This document shows positions 32,339 through 40,373 of a stretch of DNA of 64,000 bases, piece after piece. The notes under the pieces are model-generated. The model did not search any database, had not been told where the DNA came from, and was given only the letters and a program-made list of their open reading frames with translations. The translations under genes and the position numbers were made by a program. Origin of the DNA: Hymenobacter psychrophilus (GTDB lineage Bacteria; Bacteroidota; Bacteroidia; Cytophagales; Hymenobacteraceae); NCBI RefSeq assembly GCF_900107135.1, contig NZ_FNOV01000011.1, positions 122,093-186,092 of the forward strand, written 5' to 3'. Numbering within the stretch: the stretch's first letter is position 1; every line of letters starts with the position of its first letter.

Positions 32339-33486
32339 ACTACGTGGCCCACACCCGCGCCGCCCACGAGCACCTGAGCCGCCAGGCTCAGGCCCGGCCC
32401 CACCATGTCAGTCTGTATTGGGCCCTGTTCTTCGATTGGAATGCCGCCCGCTTCCCGGCCAGCCTCGACCTGTACCACCCCGCCACCATGCGCGCTGCGC
32501 GCATCGGCAACGAGCGCACCTACCGCGCTGCCCTTTACGACCTCGACACCTGGAAGCTGCTGGCCTACCAGCCCAGCCAGTCGCGCTACGGCCGCAGCCG
32601 CTGCTTCCTCACCGACCTATCCCAGTCGTTGCCCGCCATCGCCGGCACTTCTGCCCCCGATGAACCTGTCGCACCAGCGGCACTTGTGCCCCCGATGCCC
32701 CCCGGCACCACGGGCACAAGTGCCCCCGATGAAGCCCTGCCATCGGAGGCAGAATTGCCCCCCATAAACCCGTCCACCGGGGGCACAAGTGCCCGCCATG
32801 AAAAAGGCGCATCGGGGGCAGTTCTGCCCCAAGCACTTCAGGCACAAGTGCCCCCGATGCTGCCTTCATCGGGGGCACTTGTGCCCGAAGACACCTTATA
32901 TAGTAAAACAAAAGGTTTAAACAGTGTAGTAGTAAACGGGAGTGGTGGTGGCGCAAAAAAAAAATTAGAAGTGCTCGAAGGCGAAGGGCTTTCAAGTGCG
33001 GAATTGCTCGACGAGCCCAACCCACCAAACGGCGCAGACCAGGCCCAGACGGCAGCCCCCAAAAAGACGCCGCGAATAGAGCGGGGCGCGCGAAAGAAAA
33101 AGGGGGTAGGAGGGGCCACCACCCGGGACGCCGCCCAAGCCCAGACAGCCGCCGCCAACCCGCCCCCCAAACGCGGCCAGCCCCACCGCCCCGAAGTCCC
33201 CTTCGCCGAGTCCGCGCTGGCCAGCTACGAGAACTTTGCCGCCGCCTTCGCAGGCACCGATTACGAACTGGCCGACCTGCGCTTCTACCACGCCCAGGTT
33301 GCCAACTGGCGCAAGAACGGCGAGCCGCCCCGCCGCCGCGACTGGAAAGCAACCGCCACCCAATTCATGCTCAACGATGCGCACGATAACCGTCTCAAGC
33401 TCGCCCCCAACCCGCACGCCAACAATACCGCTGGCCCCGGAACACTCTTTGCTCGCACTGGCTTCCGCTCCAAGTACGATGCGTGA
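32335..33486 (+). CDS. Lambda-O-like replication initiator (putative)
   Basis: A 383-residue protein. Residues 1-102 look like a winged-helix DNA-binding domain (HHVSLYWALFFDWNAARFPA; YRAALYDLDTWKLLAYQPSQ) typical of phage replication proteins. Residues 103-184 are low-complexity and are encoded by eight regularly spaced palindromes; residues 185-280 are a Lys/Ala/Pro-rich linker, and the C-terminus (FAESALASYENFAAAFAGTD; YHAQVANWRKNGEPPRRRDW) is an alpha-helical module resembling the tail of phage initiators that bind helicase loaders. The arrangement (N-terminal binder, origin repeats inside the gene, AT-rich stretch, C-terminal effector) is that of lambda O. The family call is inferred. 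Confidence 0.6.
   Translation: MNYVAHTRAAHEHLSRQAQARPHHVSLYWALFFDWNAARFPASLDLYHPATMRAARIGNERTYRAALYDLDTWKLLAYQPSQSRYGRSRCFLTDLSQSLPAIAGTSAPDEPVAPAALVPPMPPGTTGTSAPDEALPSEAELPPINPSTGGTSARHEKGASGAVLPQALQAQVPPMLPSSGALVPEDTLYSKTKGLNSVVVNGSGGGAKKKLEVLEGEGLSSAELLDEPNPPNGADQAQTAAPKKTPRIERGARKKKGVGGATTRDAAQAQTAAANPPPKRGQPHRPEVPFAESALASYENFAAAFAGTDYELADLRFYHAQVANWRKNGEPPRRRDWKATATQFMLNDAHDNRLKLAPNPHANNTAGPGTLFARTGFRSKYDA
32644..32965 (+). repeat. Iteron array and AT-rich stretch: putative replication origin
   Basis: Eight copies of a 12-bp imperfect palindrome GGCA(C/G)-NN-(G/C)TGCC-type (for example GGCACAAGTGCC) start at 32644, 32679, 32713, 32748, 32782, 32817, 32841 and 32874. Seven neighbour distances are 35, 34, 35, 34, 35, 24 and 33 bp, so most are about 34.5 bp apart. 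Several carry the extension CCCCGATG. Immediately after, 32887-32937 is AT-rich (TTATATAGTAAAACAAAAGG) and 32955-32964 is A10. This matches iterons plus a DNA-unwinding element. Confidence 0.65.
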
Positions 33487-33673
33487 GCTGGCCGCCACGC
33501 CCAACCCCGAGGCCCGCGCCCTGCTGGCCGAGCTGTTGGTGGGCCTCACGATGGCCCAGGCCGCCGCCGCGCCCAAGCTGTTCCAGCTGCGCCGCCAGCT
33601 CGGCGAAACCGTGCTCGTCAAGCTGCTCATCATCATCCTATCCTGCGCGCCTTCCTCGACTCGCTGCGCGTGA
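33479..33673 (+). CDS. Phage-type hypothetical protein, N-terminal half
   Basis: A 64-residue frame starting inside the end of the initiator gene (ATG at 33479). It reads MRELAATPNPEARALLAELL, then GLTMAQAAAAPKLFQLRRQL, which looks like a real helical N-terminus, but its last 17 residues (IIILSCAPSSTRCA) do not. The next frame continues naturally as ILRAFLDSLRVTDKPDAADV from about 33640. A single indel in the (CAT)3 stretch at 33629-33637 would join the two. See the next gene. Confidence 0.5.
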   Translation: MRELAATPNPEARALLAELLVGLTMAQAAAAPKLFQLRRQLGETVLVKLLIIILSCAPSSTRCA

Positions 33674-34227
33674 CAGACAAGCCCGACGCGGCCGACGTCC
33701 TCGAACTGGCCGACACGCTCACCCACACCTACACCCACGAGAGCGTCAAAGACATCATCCTGGCCCTGAAAGAAGCCCGCACCCGCGGCCACAAGTTCTT
33801 CGCCTCGCTCGACGTCTCGCGCATCTACGCCCTGTTAGCCGAGTACTTCCAGCGCAAAGCCACCTACCTCGAGACCCAGCACCTCGACCGCAAAGCCCAG
33901 TCTGCCGGCGAGGCCACCGCCACGCTCACCCAGCTCCAGCAAGCCGCCCCCCAGCTGGTGGCCTCCATCGGCCGCCGCATCCCGCCCGACCACCCCAACG
34001 CCGAGCACCTGCGCCAGCGCCTCACCCTCATCAACCAGCGCCAAAAGCACGGCCTGCTCCCCGCCGCCGAAGCTGAGCAGCAGCGCCACCAGCTGCAACT
34101 GCTCACCCAGCGCAACCCCCGTCCCGACTGGCAACCCAGCCCCGAGGCCCAAAAGGAGATTGACCGCCGCCACCGCGCCGAAGACAGCCACCTTGCCGAC
34201 CGCTACCGCCCTGACTCCGCCGCCTGA
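33670..34227 (+). CDS. Phage-type hypothetical protein, C-terminal part
   Basis: Called from GTG 33670 (185 residues), but the same frame is open and protein-like from 33640. It is a helical, charged protein (ADVLELADTLTHTYTHESVK; FASLDVSRIYALLAEYFQRK; HQLQLLTQRNPRPDWQPSPE). Together with the preceding frame it would make about 246 residues. It follows the initiator gene, the place where lambda has the helicase loader P, but it has no recognisable loader motif. Last gene of the element before 540 bp without a gene. Confidence 0.6.
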   Translation: MTDKPDAADVLELADTLTHTYTHESVKDIILALKEARTRGHKFFASLDVSRIYALLAEYFQRKATYLETQHLDRKAQSAGEATATLTQLQQAAPQLVASIGRRIPPDHPNAEHLRQRLTLINQRQKHGLLPAAEAEQQRHQLQLLTQRNPRPDWQPSPEAQKEIDRRHRAEDSHLADRYRPDSAA

Positions 34228-34768
34228 CCGTTATATTCATGCCTTAAGTTGCTTATTATAAGAATATTGTATTTGTGAGAATATGATTGAATCAGCAGTA
34301 GGATTAGGATAGAGTCAAAATATCAGCGGACTCTACTACGCGTCAGCAAGTGTGGGCCTTCCCATACGCCCTGTCGCAGCAAATCTCAGGTTTTGCTAGC
34401 CGGCACGTGCTAACCATTCTATGCTAAAGAACTCACCGTAGCCGCCGCAAGGTCACTTGTATCGGCCAAAATGCCGTGCCCGTGCTAATCCATTAGTTTC
34501 TGCTCCTTACTCAGAAGCTGCCGGAGTACTGTGCCAAGGAAAGAGTAAGGAAGGACCATTGGCCAAAAATACCTACTTCCAGGTATTGCGGAGTAGTTGG
34601 CAAAGAATAACCTTTGCAATAAATAATAGGATTTATTCACTGGAGTTGGCCCTTCATTTTGTGCATTTCAATTAATGGCTGAATCATCCTCGGCAATGCC
34701 CGCAGGGAGCCAAGAACAGTAATAGCCACCGTGGCCTACGCATACTTCCACTTCAAAGACTGCTGCTC
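34228..34768. other. Intergenic region after the element
   Basis: Marks the right end of the phage-like operon. I see no attachment-site repeat that I can pair with the integrase side. From 34568 it holds the promoter of the T9SS gene. Confidence 0.5.
34568..34616 (+). promoter_or_regulatory. AATACCT-N6-AGGTATT promoter, copy A
   Basis: Palindrome AATACCT-acttcc-AGGTATT at 34568-34587. Its last TT is part of TTG (34586-34588), the -33 element; 19 bp later comes TAACCTTTG (34608-34616) as -7. It precedes the T9SS gene at 34769. Confidence 0.7.
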
Positions 34769-35254
34769 ATGATTTTCCACTACTTGTTACTCATCGGTGG
34801 GCTGGTGGTTGTAAGCGCCGGCGCGACGCCGGCCTGCGCCCAATCGGGGATTATCAGTGCGGGAGGCTCCGCTAGCAGTCCGGCAGGGTCGGTCAGCTAC
34901 TCGGTGGGGCAACTCACTACCGCAGAGGGCCGGAGTCCGGCCGGTACCAGCAGCCCCGGCAATCAGCAGCCGCTGGAAATTTATGTTGTCACGGCTACCC
35001 ACGGAGCCCAACTGAAGGTTGCGGCCCTGGTATATCCTAACCCCACGACTGACGGCCTAACGCTGCTTCTGGACGGCAAGTACGCGGGGCTGAGCTGGTA
35101 TCTGCAGGATGCGAGTGGCCGGCCGCTGCAAAGCAAGCGGGTGCAGGCGGCCCAGACCAACATTTCCCTGCAGGGCTTGTCGGCTGGCATGTACCTGCTC
35201 AGCGTGCGGGGGAAAGACCAGCAAGTCAAGACGTTCAAACTCATCAAACACTGA
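34769..35254 (+). CDS. Secreted protein with T9SS type A sorting domain
   Basis: A 161-residue protein. Signal peptide (YLLLIGGLVVVSAGATPACA), then GSVSYSVGQLTTAEG, a motif common in Bacteroidetes surface proteins, and a C-terminal sorting domain (LVYPNPTTDGLTLLL, then ISLQGLSAGMYLLSVRGKDQ and KTFKLIKH), which directs export through the type IX system and surface attachment. There is little sequence between signal and sorting domain, so it is a minimal T9SS protein. Its 3' end is duplicated at 36393-36613. The next gene starts 5 bp later. Confidence 0.88.
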   Translation: MIFHYLLLIGGLVVVSAGATPACAQSGIISAGGSASSPAGSVSYSVGQLTTAEGRSPAGTSSPGNQQPLEIYVVTATHGAQLKVAALVYPNPTTDGLTLLLDGKYAGLSWYLQDASGRPLQSKRVQAAQTNISLQGLSAGMYLLSVRGKDQQVKTFKLIKH

Positions 35255-35275
35255 GCGGTATGAAACACTTTTTCG
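35057..35275 (+). repeat. Direct repeat, copy 1 (T9SS tail plus start of next gene)
   Basis: Nearly identical to 36393-36613 from the LTLLL codons of the sorting domain, through the stop codon, into the first codons of the downstream gene (MKHFF). Outside this block the two loci diverge. Confidence 0.9.
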
Positions 35276-36267
35276 CTCTTTTGACCCTGCTGCTATTAGC
35301 ACTGCAGTCCCGGGCACAGGCGCCGTCGCAGTTCAGCTATCAGGCGGTCATTCGCGATGATCGGAACCGGGTTGTAGACCGGCGGGAGGTGGCCATCAAG
35401 GTCAGCATCCTGCAAGGCTCCGAGACGGGCATGCCCGTGTACGAGGAAACGCACAGGCCCACCACCAACGAAAACGGCTTGGTTACGCTAGCCATTGGCG
35501 GGGGCACGGTGGTGAGCGGCGTCTTCACCAAAATTGAGTGGCCGGAGGATTCTTTCTTTCTGAAAACGGAGATTGACCCGAATGGCAACGGCAACCCCAG
35601 CAGCAATGTCATCAGGGCCACCAGCCGACTGCTTACGGTGCCCTACGCCATTTACGCCCAGCGTTCCGACTCCAGCCGTTACGCCCAGCGTTCCGACTCC
35701 ACCCGATTCGCGACCTATGCCGACGCGGTAAGAGGGCACCAGATTGGCGATTTGTATGGCGGCGGCATCATCTTTTCGCTGTGGCGCGACCAGAAAGGCG
35801 TGCAACATGGCCTGATAGCTTCGCTAAAGGACGTGGGCATCCGAACATGGGCCACTCCGCAGATTCAAACCTTACGCGCTGCCGAGAGCCACGTAGACGG
35901 CGCGGCCAACACAAAGGCCATCATCGCCCAGGCGGGCGCCAATTCTGCGGCGGGCGTTGCGGCAGCCTACGCTGGGGGCATGGTCAGGGATTGGTACTTG
36001 CCCTCCAGTCTCGAATTGCGGCTGCTCTACGACCAATCGGTAGCTATTAACGCCATCCTGGAGAGGGACAACGACCCGCTCACCACGGGGTTGATGTACG
36101 AAGCGTACTGGAGTTCGACCATAGCAGAAGACGAGATAACCAGCGGCGGCCGCATCGAAACGAACGCGTTTCGGTTACGCACAATCGACAACGAAGAATT
36201 TCCTGCTGTCAAGCCCGCCGGCCAAGACGACAACGACGTCGCCGTTCGAGCCATTAGGCGTTTTTAA
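35260..36267 (+). CDS. Secreted DUF1566-like (fibrobacter-type C-lectin-like) protein 1
   Basis: A 335-residue exported protein (signal ALLTLLLLALQSRAQ). The N-terminal beta domain begins APSQFSYQAVIRDDRNRVVD, a pattern frequent in Bacteroidetes surface proteins. The C-terminus holds the DUF1566-type motif series GGGIIFSLW, DWYLPSSLELRLLY, AYWSSTIAED and VRAIRRF. An internal tandem repeat (YAQRSDSSRYAQRSDSTR) links the two domains. Probably a surface adhesin-like protein; function unknown. It is a paralogue of 36596-37561. Confidence 0.82.
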   Translation: MKHFFALLTLLLLALQSRAQAPSQFSYQAVIRDDRNRVVDRREVAIKVSILQGSETGMPVYEETHRPTTNENGLVTLAIGGGTVVSGVFTKIEWPEDSFFLKTEIDPNGNGNPSSNVIRATSRLLTVPYAIYAQRSDSSRYAQRSDSTRFATYADAVRGHQIGDLYGGGIIFSLWRDQKGVQHGLIASLKDVGIRTWATPQIQTLRAAESHVDGAANTKAIIAQAGANSAAGVAAAYAGGMVRDWYLPSSLELRLLYDQSVAINAILERDNDPLTTGLMYEAYWSSTIAEDEITSGGRIETNAFRLRTIDNEEFPAVKPAGQDDNDVAVRAIRRF

Positions 36268-36392
36268 CCCCGCGTGGAAGGTCTCGGCACGGTGCGTTTA
36301 GCCGTGACTCTGGTCGGTTGGGTCCGGACGTTGTGCCACGTGATGAGGAGCGTTGGATACCAGAAGTAAAGATTCAAAGGGTGCAGCATGGC

Positions 36393-36590
36393 CTAACGCT
36401 GCTTTTGGAAGGCAAGTACGCGGGGCTGAGCTGGTATCTGCAGGATGCGAGTGGCCGGCCGCTGCAAAGCAAGCGGGTGCAGGCGGCCCAGACCAACATT
36501 TCCCTGCAGGGCTTGTCGGCTGGCATGTACCTGCTCAGCGTGCGGGGGAAAGACCAGCAAGTCAAGACGTTCAAACTCATCAAACACTGA
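36393..36590 (+). pseudogene. Truncated T9SS sorting domain, duplicated
   Basis: Encodes only the C-terminal half of the sorting domain (LTLLLEGKYAGLSWYLQDAS onwards, to KTFKLIKH), without start codon or signal peptide. The sequence just before it reads like KxVQHG, a piece of the DUF1566-like gene (QKGVQHGLIASL), so the copy was joined at a short homology, CATGGCCT versus ACGGCCT. Without a signal it cannot be exported. Confidence 0.8.
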
Positions 36591-36613
36591 GCGGTATGAA
36601 ACACTTTTTCACT
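36393..36613 (+). repeat. Direct repeat, copy 2
   Basis: Second copy of the block at 35057-35275; differs at only a few bases near its start (CTTTTGGAAGGC instead of CTTCTGGACGGC). Confidence 0.9.
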
Positions 36614-37561
36614 CTTTTGACCCTGCTGCTAGTGGCGCTGCAGTCGCTGGCGCAGGCGCCGTCACAGTTCAGCTATCAGGCCGTTATCCGCGATAAGCTG
36701 AACAGCGTAGTTGCCAGGAAGGACGTGGCCATCAAGGTCAGCATCCTGCAAGGCTCCGAGACGGGCACGCCCGTGTACGAGGAAACGCACAGGCCCACTA
36801 CCAACGATAACGGCCTGATTACGCTGATAATCGGTGGGGGCACGGTAGTAAGTGGTGTGTTCGCCAAGATTGAGTGGCCGGTGGGGCGTTTCTTCCTGAA
36901 AACGGAGATTGACCCGGATGCTAACGACAACGTCAATACGATTATCACGGCCACCAGCCGTCTGCTGTCGGTACCTTATGCCAATTACGCCCGGCGTTCT
37001 GACTCCACCCGAATCGCGACCTACGCCGAATCGGCCGGAGGGCACCAGATGGGCGATTTATATGGCGGGGGCATCATCTTTTCGCTGTGGCGCGACCAGA
37101 AAGGCGTGCAACATGGCCTGATAGCTTCGCTAAAGGACGTGGGTTCCGCCGAGTGGGCAACGCCTGACTTGGATGCTGGCACCGCTATAAGCGTCACTGA
37201 TGGGCAAGCTAACACGGCTGCTATCGTAGGGCTTAGGGGACTTGGCAACGCAGCGGGACTATGCGATTCTTATGTAGTGCTGAATGGAAATCAGCCACCC
37301 TATAGTGACTGGTACCTGCCTTCAGTAGCGGAGCTAAATATGCTCTACAGTCAAGCACCACTAATTGACCTGGTACTGAAAAATGACAATAACCCTGATT
37401 CGTACGGTTTTACCGGTCCAGCATATTGGAGCTCTACCAACCTGGAAAAGAGAGATGGTCGCGCATTGGTTCTGTTCTATACTGCTGACAGTGGCCCTCC
37501 AGAATTTGCGGATAAGGGGCATTCATTTGTAATTAAAGTACGGGCCATCCGCCGTTTCTAG
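36596..37561 (+). CDS. Secreted DUF1566-like protein 2
   Basis: A 321-residue paralogue of the 335-residue protein. The first 160 residues are closely similar (AQAPSQFSYQAVIRDKLNSV; VSILQGSETGTPVYEETHRP), while the C-terminal domain (about 37140-37560) is much more different and lower in GC, though the framework motifs (DWYLPSVAELNMLYSQ, AYWSSTNLE, VRAIRRF) remain. This suggests the exposed domain has diverged or been exchanged while the N-terminus was kept similar by conversion. Follows the duplicated T9SS tail by 5 bp. Confidence 0.82.
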   Translation: MKHFFTLLTLLLVALQSLAQAPSQFSYQAVIRDKLNSVVARKDVAIKVSILQGSETGTPVYEETHRPTTNDNGLITLIIGGGTVVSGVFAKIEWPVGRFFLKTEIDPDANDNVNTIITATSRLLSVPYANYARRSDSTRIATYAESAGGHQMGDLYGGGIIFSLWRDQKGVQHGLIASLKDVGSAEWATPDLDAGTAISVTDGQANTAAIVGLRGLGNAAGLCDSYVVLNGNQPPYSDWYLPSVAELNMLYSQAPLIDLVLKNDNNPDSYGFTGPAYWSSTNLEKRDGRALVLFYTADSGPPEFADKGHSFVIKVRAIRRF

Positions 37562-37982
37562 CCGTGCATCAGGAAATCGTGAGGCAACACGGGCAAAGGA
37601 GGCCAGATACCAGCTTCCTCAACCTACCAATGCTCCCAACAAATAAAGCCGGCCGGCAAATCAGTAGAATACCGCCTCTCTTGTAGGCCACTGGTGCCGA
37701 GTAGAGATGTTCAGGCTTCGCGGGCTCCTCTGAAACCAGAAGCTCCGGCGCCTTGCTGCAATTCAGCTCCCGCATGCCTTTGGCCGGTAATGCCGGGCGA
37801 TTCTTACCCGCATGCCTCTGCTATGAAACCGCGCTTTCCCTTCTGAAAGGGCGCTTGCCAGACGACCACTGGAATAGCTTCAATCAACTTAGGAGCCATG
37901 CTGAGGCCAGGCTGGCGCGACTACGCCAGGGCCATTGTCATGCCCGGTGTAGTTGATTTCACATCCCCTTTTCTCTCCCAAC
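37562..37982. other. Intergenic region
   Basis: Short frames only; no gene, hairpin or promoter that I can support. Confidence 0.5.
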
Positions 37983-38414
37983 ATGAAACCAACGCTACTA
38001 CTCCGTCTGGCGGCTATTGCCCTGCTGGGAGCCTGTACCAAGCAGGATACCCCACCAGACGACCGCAACTTGCTTATTGGCAAGGATTGGATGCGCAGCG
38101 GCGGCACGATAACCAGCAACGGTACCGTGAAGGATGTGTATGCTGATCTGAGCCCCTGTGACCAGGATGATTTTCTGCGTTTTGAGGAAGCCGACCGGCT
38201 GCTTTATGACGAAGGGCTCTCGCGCTGCAATCCGGCCACGCCCCAGACTTTAGAGGGAACCTGGTTTCTGGCAGAAGAAGGCCGGTTGCTGAACATTGAT
38301 ATCGGCAGTGGCCTGCGGGGAGAGCGGCAGATAACGGAGCTAACCGAAAGCAGGCTCTCCCTCAGCTATACCAGTGCTGGTAAGCTGTATGTCCTATCCT
38401 TCACCAGGCGCTAA
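37983..38414 (+). CDS. Lipoprotein, lipocalin-like
   Basis: A 143-residue lipoprotein: MKPTLLLRLAAIALLGACTK has a lipobox (LLGAC), so Cys18 should be lipidated. The rest has alternating strands (LLIGKDWMRSGGTITSNGTV; LEGTWFLAEEGRLLNIDI; ESRLSLSYTSAGKLYVLSFT) like the lipocalin-type lipoproteins common in Bacteroidetes. Two Cys (DLSPCDQDD, SRCNP) could bind. Start at 37983 chosen for the signal. Function unknown. Confidence 0.8.
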   Translation: MKPTLLLRLAAIALLGACTKQDTPPDDRNLLIGKDWMRSGGTITSNGTVKDVYADLSPCDQDDFLRFEEADRLLYDEGLSRCNPATPQTLEGTWFLAEEGRLLNIDIGSGLRGERQITELTESRLSLSYTSAGKLYVLSFTRR

Positions 38415-38531
38415 GCTGCGGCGGAACTACGCGGCGGCCGGCTGGTCCGGCCGCGCCCGCTAACGAGCTTTTGATAGGGACCATATAATGCCAGATCACG
38501 AGCACTTATGCCATCTCTAAACCCCTGCCGC

Positions 38532-40337
38532 ATGAAATCACGCTACCTCTGCAGTTTGCTACTGGCTGCTACAGCTGGCCAAACAATGGCCCAGCAGTTA
38601 TTTAACCCTGGCCACGGCAATTTTTCCGGCCTGACCGGCACGGCCTGGAATCCGGCTACCGTGGCCGATAACCGCTACCGGTTCCAGGTGCAGTTGCTGG
38701 CCGTCGATTTCCATGGTACCAACACCGCTTACCGCTACTCCGGGCCCGGCAGTGTACTTTCGCCCGGCTCCATCGATTTTTCCAGTGCCAATCTGCAAGG
38801 CAATTCGGATAGCAGCCGGCCGAAGCTCTTCAGCACGGGAATTGCCGTGCGGGGACCGGGCATGCTGCTTAGCCTGGGGCCAAAGCAGGGGCTAGCGCTG
38901 AGCACCCGGGTGAGAACGGCCCTGCAGGGCAATAACATCGCCGGTGATTTTCTGCAGGCGGCAGTGGATGAATTCGAACTGCCCAACCGATTGAAGGATA
39001 ATTCCTTCAACCTGAACCTGAATGGATTTGCCGAGTGGGATGCCACCTACGGCCGGGTGCTCCTTGATAAGGAGCAGCACTTTCTTAAAGGCGGCGTAAC
39101 GGTTAAACTGCTAAGAGGCATCGGTTCTGCCCACCTGCAGGCAAGGAACGCGGATATCGAAGTGGTGCCGGAAGCGGCCCAGATCGGTGATACCATCGTT
39201 CGGCTCAACTCGTACACGGGCTCGTTTGCCTACTCCAATCCCAACGCTTTCACCGATATAGATGTGCAGAAGGCCGCCAAGTGGCTCACTTCGGGTGGTT
39301 CCCCCGGTTCCGGCTGGGGTGCCGACCTAGGGGTGGTCTACGAATACCGCCCCGACGCCGGGCAGTCGGGCGGCCTGGGTATGCAGGGCAGTGGGGGCGC
39401 TGATCGGGGACGAAATAAGTATAAGTACCGGCTTTCGGTCGCCGTAACCGACATCGGCTCGATTCTCTACCGCGAACAGGCCGTGGCCTTCCAGAACATA
39501 AACCTACGTAACGTAGGGGTGAGCGAATCTGACCTCAGCGGCCTTGATGCAGATAACCTAGACACTAAAATCAATCATATTCTGCGCACGCAAAAGTTCG
39601 ACCGCGAAAATCGGTTTAGAGCAGGACTACCTACGGCTCTGAATATAGATGTTGACTATAAGCTAAAGGGCGTATTGTACGCAAACGTAGCCGTAAGCCA
39701 CGGGCTGCGCACCCGCTTTGCGCCGGGCATGCGGCACTTTTCATACGCGGCATTCACCCCCCGGATGGAAACCCGCTGGCTGGAGCTGGCTACCCCCATA
39801 TCGTTGAGCAATAACTACCAGACGCTGGCCTACGGAGCCATGGTGCGCTTTGGCCCCCTGGTGGTCGGCTCAAATAACATAGCCGCCCTGTTTGAATCCA
39901 GTGAGCCTTACGGGGCCAATGTATACGCCGAACTCTCGCTCTTGGCCTGGGCCCATTCAAAACGCAAAAACAAAGCCGCGAAGGGAAAGAAGACGTCGGC
40001 GCCTACTACTGTACCCACTTCCGACCCCACACTTTCCCCCGACCCCACACTTTCCCCCGAACCCACGCCCGCGCCTGTGCCTACGCCCGAGCCCACGCCC
40101 ACGTCCACGTCCGAGCCTGTACCGACGCCCGAGCCCACGCCCACGTCCGAGCCTGTACCGACGCCTGAACCTATACCGACGCCTGAGCCCACGCCTGAAC
40201 CCGCGCCGACGTCCGCGCCCATACCCACGTCCGAGCCCATACCCACTCCCGAACCCACACCCAAGCCCACGTCCGTACCGACGCCGACGCCTGAACCTAC
40301 TTCCGCGCCAACGGCATCGCCCGAGCCTGTTAAGTAA
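38532..40337 (+). CDS. DUF5723-like outer-membrane barrel with Pro/Thr-Pro tail
   Basis: A 601-residue exported protein. Signal peptide (YLCSLLLAATAGQTMAQ), then a beta-barrel-like region to about residue 485 that begins FNPGHGNFSGLTGTAWNPAT, the hallmark start of DUF5723-type outer-membrane proteins. The last 110 residues are Pro-Glu-Thr/Ser-Pro repeats (PEPTPTSEPVPTPEPIPTPE type), presumably an extended, surface-exposed or periplasm-spanning stalk. The tail is encoded by near-repeats of 12-36 bp and so may vary in length. It converges on hsdM with only 36 bp between. Confidence 0.78.
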   Translation: MKSRYLCSLLLAATAGQTMAQQLFNPGHGNFSGLTGTAWNPATVADNRYRFQVQLLAVDFHGTNTAYRYSGPGSVLSPGSIDFSSANLQGNSDSSRPKLFSTGIAVRGPGMLLSLGPKQGLALSTRVRTALQGNNIAGDFLQAAVDEFELPNRLKDNSFNLNLNGFAEWDATYGRVLLDKEQHFLKGGVTVKLLRGIGSAHLQARNADIEVVPEAAQIGDTIVRLNSYTGSFAYSNPNAFTDIDVQKAAKWLTSGGSPGSGWGADLGVVYEYRPDAGQSGGLGMQGSGGADRGRNKYKYRLSVAVTDIGSILYREQAVAFQNINLRNVGVSESDLSGLDADNLDTKINHILRTQKFDRENRFRAGLPTALNIDVDYKLKGVLYANVAVSHGLRTRFAPGMRHFSYAAFTPRMETRWLELATPISLSNNYQTLAYGAMVRFGPLVVGSNNIAALFESSEPYGANVYAELSLLAWAHSKRKNKAAKGKKTSAPTTVPTSDPTLSPDPTLSPEPTPAPVPTPEPTPTSTSEPVPTPEPTPTSEPVPTPEPIPTPEPTPEPAPTSAPIPTSEPIPTPEPTPKPTSVPTPTPEPTSAPTASPEPVK

Positions 40338-40373
40338 GACTCACCCACTGGCGTTTGCAGTATCAGCCCTCAG

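Noticed and set aside
32644..32885. Regularly spaced repeats taken as a CRISPR array
   Set aside because: The unit is only 12 bp, palindromic and occurs in both orientations of its extension; it lies inside a coding frame, spacers are similar to each other, and no cas gene is present.
29014..34227. Active prophage
   Set aside because: No terminase, capsid, portal, tail or lysis gene is present and the integrase lacks its catalytic half; it is at most a remnant or a small integrative element.
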